Source: Actinomycetota bacterium (GTDB lineage: Bacteria > Actinomycetota > Actinomycetes > Actinomycetales > Microbacteriaceae). From it: a DNA stretch of 9,419 bases. The position numbers and the translations under genes were made by a program. Shown here one piece after another: positions 6,559-9,419 of the stretch. Every line of letters begins with the position of its first letter. Positions within the stretch are counted from its first letter, which is position 1. The notes beneath the pieces were generated by a model. It made no database searches, had not been told where the DNA came from, and worked only from the letters and a program-made list of their open reading frames with translations. The DNA lies in NCBI GenBank assembly GCA_009703845.1, contig WLFI01000018.1, forward strand, positions 1 to 9,419, in the 5' to 3' direction.

Positions 6559-7488
6559 CTACCGCCGCGCACGCGGATGAGCGGTCGAATAGACCTCTCG
6601 CAACGCGTCGACAGTTATCAGAGTATAAATCTGGGTGGTTGCCACCGACGAGTGCCCGAGCAGCTCCTGCACGACGCGAACGTCTGCGCCACCCTCAAGC
6701 AGGTGTGTTGCAAAGCTGTGCCTGAGGGTGTGCGGTGAAACTTCGGCGGCTAGCTTGGCTTTGTCGGCAGCATCCGAGATGATTTGCCAAACACTCTGAC
6801 GGCTCAATCTAGAGCCTCGCTGGTTCAGAAACACCGCGGGCGTACCTTTGCCAAGCTTGGCGAGCACGGGCCTAACCCTAACCAGATAAGCCTCGACGGC
6901 CCGCTGCGCATAAGAACCCACCGGCACAATTCGCTCTTTCGAACCTTTACCGAACAAACGAACCATGGTTTGGTCAACCAGATCGTCGATGTCGAGCGAA
7001 ACCACCTCGCTCACGCGAGCGCCAGTTGCATACAACAGCTCGAGAATGGCCCGGTCACGAACCTTGATCGGGTCAAGGGCCATGGCATCTTCATCGGTAG
7101 CCTCTGGTCCGCTGCTGGCCAACAAGGCTTCGATTTGGGCAACGGTTATGGCTTTGGGAAGTCGTCGTGGAGGTTTTGGCGGCTTTACCCTCGCAGCGTT
7201 GTCGTTTGCGGTGACGCCCTCGATCATTAGGTATCGGTGAAAGCCTCGAACTCCGCTTAGTACTCGGGCGACGCTGGTTGCAGCGAGCCCCCATTTGGCG
7301 GTGAGTGCAATGCCGAAATTTGTGACGATCTGCTCTGATATGGCGTCAACCGACGAAATTTCGCGGTCGGTCAAAAATTGTTGGTAGCGGTCTAGATCTC
7401 GACGATACGCGGCAAGGGTGTTTTTCGACATTCCCCGTTCTACGGTTAGGTGCCGAAGGTATGAATCGATCTGCCTTGAGATTGACAT
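6559..7488 (-). CDS. xerD: Tyrosine recombinase XerD
   Basis: XerD, with XerC, resolves chromosome dimers at dif. The protein has 309 residues from ATG 7488: an N-terminal SAM-like core-binding domain (about 6-95, ERGMSKNTLAAYRRDL) and a C-terminal catalytic domain. Catalytic residues are complete: R158 (ATGARVSEV), K181 in the hairpin GKGSKER, H253 and R256 (SPHTLRHSF), H279 (LGHSS) and nucleophile Y288 (QIYT). The spacing H-R-H-Y (3, 23, 9) equals that recalled for E. coli XerD. A TTG two codons upstream (7494) is possible, and neither start has a clear Shine-Dalgarno. It sits 10 bp after the Nudix gene in the order pyrG-nudix-xerD known in Actinobacteria, which favours a chromosomal XerD over an integrase of a mobile element; no attachment site or phage gene is nearby. 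XerC versus XerD naming rests on this context. Confidence 0.92.
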   Translation of the reverse strand: MSISRQIDSYLRHLTVERGMSKNTLAAYRRDLDRYQQFLTDREISSVDAISEQIVTNFGIALTAKWGLAATSVARVLSGVRGFHRYLMIEGVTANDNAARVKPPKPPRRLPKAITVAQIEALLASSGPEATDEDAMALDPIKVRDRAILELLYATGARVSEVVSLDIDDLVDQTMVRLFGKGSKERIVPVGSYAQRAVEAYLVRVRPVLAKLGKGTPAVFLNQRGSRLSRQSVWQIISDAADKAKLAAEVSPHTLRHSFATHLLEGGADVRVVQELLGHSSVATTQIYTLITVDALREVYSTAHPRARR

Positions 7489-7498
7489 ATTCAAGAAA

Positions 7499-9419
<1,921 letters not shown>

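Noticed and set aside
6565..6576. CCGCG-CA-CGCGG inverted repeat near the xerD end, possible terminator
   Set aside because: The loop is too short for the full stem, it lies in codons before the xerD stop, and no T-run follows in the direction of transcription.
6559..7488. XerD as a mobile-element integrase
   Set aside because: It sits in the conserved pyrG-Nudix-xerD-scpAB order, has standard XerD catalytic spacing, and no attachment repeats, excisionase or phage genes are seen.

Overview
The window is a densely packed, single-direction stretch of bacterial chromosome. All eleven genes lie on the minus strand and together read as a conserved actinobacterial housekeeping neighbourhood. The gene order (pyrG, Nudix ADP-ribose pyrophosphatase, xerD, parA, scpA, scpB, rluB, then cmk and der) matches from memory the order around pyrG-scpAB-cmk-engA in Mycobacterium and other Actinobacteria. 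Moderate GC (roughly mid-50s % in the few lines I counted by hand), very short or negative spacing, and protein details such as the Cmk and ParA motifs suggest a streamlined, lower-GC member of the Microbacteriaceae, for example a freshwater planktonic lineage. That placement is inference.

Layout in the direction of transcription (high to low coordinates): 9419-8046 is pyrG (CTP synthase, N-terminus outside the window). 8053-7499 is a Nudix ADP-ribose pyrophosphatase. 7488-6559 is xerD (tyrosine recombinase). A 37-bp spacer follows, the only spacer longer than 12 bp. 6521-5688 is a ScpAB-linked ParA-type ATPase, then scpA (5704-4877), scpB (4887-4288) and rluB (4295-3504). Next come aroH (3501-3139, chorismate mutase) and tyrA (3142-2063, prephenate dehydrogenase), then cmk (2063-1407) and der (1394 to beyond base 1, C-terminus outside the window).

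The genes fall into functional blocks: pyrimidine nucleotide supply (PyrG, Cmk); nucleotide housekeeping (Nudix); chromosome resolution, segregation and condensation (XerD, ParA, ScpA, ScpB); ribosome maturation (RluB, Der); and a two-step tyrosine branch (AroH then TyrA) placed between rluB and cmk. Six of the ten junctions overlap and the others are 2, 10, 12 and 37 bp, so translational coupling and one or two long transcripts are likely. I see no tRNA, rRNA, CRISPR, insertion sequence, convincing terminator or stretch over 300 bases without a gene.

I did not find an undescribed system. The most notable details are: cmk and der lie in the same frame, separated by one TAA and four sense codons; Cmk differs from the textbook family at two substrate-site motifs; Der carries a long acidic N-terminal extension; and a perfect 7-bp stem with a UUCG loop sits just ahead of the Nudix start codon.
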